Below, one piece after another: positions 5,670 through 7,277 of a DNA stretch of 7,277 nucleotides. Location of the stretch: NCBI GenBank assembly GCA_041591895.1, contig JBFHRE010000117.1, forward strand, positions 1 through 7,277. The letters run 5' to 3'. How positions within the stretch are numbered: position 1 is the stretch's first letter; every line of letters starts with the position of its first letter. The notes beneath the pieces are model-generated. The model was not told where the DNA came from and ran no database searches. It saw nothing but the letters and a program-made list of their open reading frames with translations. This DNA is from JBFHRE01 sp041591895 (lineage in GTDB: Bacteria > Actinomycetota > Acidimicrobiia > Spongiisociales > ZC4RG35). The position numbers were made by a program, and so were the translations under genes.

Positions 5670-6335
5670 TCAATCCGCAGTCGAGAAGTCGATCACGAGG
5701 CGCTGACCGAGCACCCGCACCGTGAACGGCCGCTCGCGGTCGAGCCCAATCCCGACCACCGACACTCCTTCGAACATCTCGAGGATTCGCACCTCCTCGA
5801 TGTGTTCGACGTTGGTCGGGAAGATCTGAAGCGGGCCGCTGTAACCGGTGCCCTCCATGGTCGTCAGCCAGGCGTTGATGGTGACGAGCAGCGTGGCATC
5901 CCCGGCAACCGTGTAAGGCTTCTCCTCGCCCGGAGTGAGCAGGATCGGCTCCTCGACGTACTCGAGGCGGTATCCAGGGAAGGCGTCGGACACCGACGTG
6001 TCGATGGTTTGCAGCTCGATCACAACGCGGTCGGCGCAGGGCTGAGCCCCAGTCCGGACGTCCTTGCCGACGAGTGCAGTCATCACCTCGGGGAAGTCGA
6101 CCGCCACGGCGGCGACGCTTCCAGCGGGCTCGCATGACGATGTGGTCGTGGTGGGGGCCTCGGTCGGATCGGGCGCAGAAGTGGTGCTCGGAGGGACGGT
6201 CGTGTTCGGTGCCTGGTCGGTCGAAGCCGTCGTCGAGGTGGTGGATGGAAGTCCCAGCGGTTCTGTCGTGGACGTCGTGTCACCACAAGCGGCCAAGAGG
6301 AGAGCCGTGGCACAGAGCAGCGTTCTGGTCGTCAT
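5670..6335 (-). CDS. lipoprotein with Thr/Ser/Pro linker and AMIN-like C-terminal domain
   Basis: The 221-residue product has a short lipoprotein signal peptide with lipobox LAAC, so Cys17 should be lipidated and the protein anchored on the outer face of the membrane. Residues about 18-67 are a low-complexity Thr/Ser/Pro linker with many TT pairs, typical of a flexible spacer through the wall. From about residue 68 a folded domain follows, with CADRVVIELQ (100-109), PGYRLEYVEEPI, a PYTVAGDATLLVTINAW stretch, FEGVSVVGIGLDRERPFTV and the closing VLGQRLVIDF. The DRVV...PGYRLEYV...LVIDF pattern matches actinobacterial AMIN-like domains, thought to bind envelope components. Cys68 and Cys100 could form a disulfide. 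The ATG at 6335 is preferred over an in-frame TTG at 6341 because it gives a conventional signal peptide; neither has a clear ribosome binding site. It lies 45 bp after the oxidoreductase gene on the same strand and could be co-transcribed. The ligand is unknown. Confidence 0.8.
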   Translation of the reverse strand: MTTRTLLCATALLLAACGDTTSTTEPLGLPSTTSTTASTDQAPNTTVPPSTTSAPDPTEAPTTTTSSCEPAGSVAAVAVDFPEVMTALVGKDVRTGAQPCADRVVIELQTIDTSVSDAFPGYRLEYVEEPILLTPGEEKPYTVAGDATLLVTINAWLTTMEGTGYSGPLQIFPTNVEHIEEVRILEMFEGVSVVGIGLDRERPFTVRVLGQRLVIDFSTAD

Positions 6336-6380
6336 AGCCAATTATGCGGCCGTCCGGGCTGGCGTGATAGTGCTTTCTCG

Positions 6381-7277
6381 TCAGTCGGAGATCCTCTCCG
6401 CCACCTCGGTCCCCAGCAATTCGATCGACTGCAAGACCTTGTCGTGCGGCATGCTCCCGACGCTGATGTGAAGCATGAAGCGCGAAATGCCGAGCACGTC
6501 CCTCAAGTGGGCGATCTTCTTGGCGACGGTCTCGACGCCCCCGAGCACCAGGGACCCGGCCGGACCCCGCATCCAGTCGAACTGCTCGGGAGTCATCGGA
6601 CCCCAGCCGCGTTCGGCGCCGATCCGGCTCATCGCCACCGCATACGACGGGTAGAAGTCTTCTGCCGCCTGTTCGTCGGTTTCGGCGATGTAGCCATGGG
6701 CGTGGACGGCCAGTGGCACGTCGGTCGGGTCGTAACCGGCCTGAACCAGACTTCGACGGTGGAGGTCGGCGAAAACGGCGAATCGGTCGGGATTGCCGCC
6801 GATGATCGCGAGGGCGACCGGGAGGCCCCTGGTCCCGGCCCGGACGATCGATGCCGGTGTTCCTCCGACGCCGACCCACACCGGGAGTGGATTCTGCTGG
6901 GAGCGGGGATGGATCTCCTGATCGAGGAGCGGCGCCCGATGCTTCCCGGTCCAGGTGACCTTCACCTGGCCACGGATCTCGAGGAGAAGATCGAGCTTCT
7001 CGGCAAACAGCTCCTCATAGTCGTTCAGCGAATACCCGAACAGCGGGAACGACTCGATGAACGACCCCCGGCCGACCAGGAGTTCGGCTCGCCCGTTCGA
7101 AACCAGGTCGAGGGTGGCGTACTCCTGATAGATCCGCACGGGGTCGGCGGAGCTGAGGACTACGACAGCCGGGGTGAGGCGGATGGTCGAAGTGCGGCCG
7201 GCGATGGCGGCCAGGACGATGCCGGGGGCCGAAGCGGCGAAGTCGGGACGGTGATGCTCGCCGACTCCGTACACGGC
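6381..7277 (-). CDS. LLM-class (luciferase-like) flavin/F420-dependent oxidoreductase, N-terminus outside window
   Basis: The reading frame is open through the right edge and ends at the stop at 6381-6383, giving the last 298 residues of a protein whose family is usually about 340-350 long. A GTG at 7274 is not the true start: the conserved VYGVGEHHRPDFA strand spans it and belongs after the first beta strand and helix of the TIM barrel. Further family features are LAAIAGRTSTIRLTPAVVVLSSADPVRIYQEYATLDLVSNGR, VGRGSFIESFPLFGY, a PLPVWVGVGGTPAS segment and a C-terminal region with LGGVETVAKKIAHL. This is the Atu2307-like (LLM_2I7G) branch of the bacterial luciferase superfamily. Enzymes of the superfamily use reduced flavin or F420 to oxidise or reduce small organic substrates in the cytoplasm. 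The substrate, and whether the cofactor is FMN or F420, cannot be read here. The lipoprotein gene follows on the same strand after 45 bp. Confidence 0.88.
   Translation of the reverse strand, partial: AVYGVGEHHRPDFAASAPGIVLAAIAGRTSTIRLTPAVVVLSSADPVRIYQEYATLDLVSNGRAELLVGRGSFIESFPLFGYSLNDYEELFAEKLDLLLEIRGQVKVTWTGKHRAPLLDQEIHPRSQQNPLPVWVGVGGTPASIVRAGTRGLPVALAIIGGNPDRFAVFADLHRRSLVQAGYDPTDVPLAVHAHGYIAETDEQAAEDFYPSYAVAMSRIGAERGWGPMTPEQFDWMRGPAGSLVLGGVETVAKKIAHLRDVLGISRFMLHISVGSMPHDKVLQSIELLGTEVAERISD

Noticed and set aside
6280..6879. A 199-codon minus-strand open frame within the oxidoreductase and lipoprotein region
   Set aside because: It is an Arg-rich shadow frame overlapping the luciferase-like gene, with no recognisable domain.

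Overview
The window is GC-rich, tightly packed bacterial DNA that reads like an actinobacterium. The pointers are a lipoprotein with a long Thr/Ser/Pro linker and an AMIN-like C-terminal domain, a tandem DUF427 protein, a luciferase-like oxidoreductase of the GEHHRPDF type, and a multi-pass membrane protein with the RHRLYEIDRLV / RRFYRARYDA signature common in actinobacterial sensor proteins. The class is inferred (possibly Acidimicrobiia or a relative); there is no rRNA or other marker to settle it.

Layout, left to right. Bases 1-270 (+) are the C-terminal end of a c-type cytochrome domain cut by the window edge. Bases 289-1626 (-) encode a two-transmembrane sensor histidine kinase with an intact catalytic core and no response regulator beside it. 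A 139-bp divergent intergenic region follows. Bases 1766-3579 (+) are a two-gene operon with a 4-bp ATGA overlap: a uroporphyrinogen-decarboxylase-fold methyltransferase followed by an MtaC-type corrinoid (B12-binding) protein. Bases 3607-4785 (-) encode a multi-pass membrane protein that resembles the sensor half of a histidine kinase but has no kinase domain. Bases 4923-5669 (+) encode a protein with two DUF427 repeats. Bases 5670-6335 (-) encode a lipoprotein whose stop codon directly abuts that of the DUF427 gene. Bases 6381-7277 (-) are a luciferase-like monooxygenase-family oxidoreductase cut by the right edge.

The clearest functional unit is the methyltransferase plus corrinoid-protein pair. 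By family, the first protein should move a methyl group from a small methylated substrate onto the cobalt of the second. A further methyltransferase would then pass it to tetrahydrofolate or another acceptor, and an ATP-dependent activator would rescue oxidised cobalt. Neither of these last two partners is in the window. The substrate is unknown, and the likely metal site of the methyltransferase departs from the H-x-C...C pattern of the MtaA/MtbA enzymes. The histidine kinase is transcribed divergently from the pair and is a possible, unproven regulator. The other genes show no obvious link to each other. I saw no tRNA or rRNA gene, CRISPR array, insertion sequence or attachment site, and no gene-free stretch longer than 300 bases.
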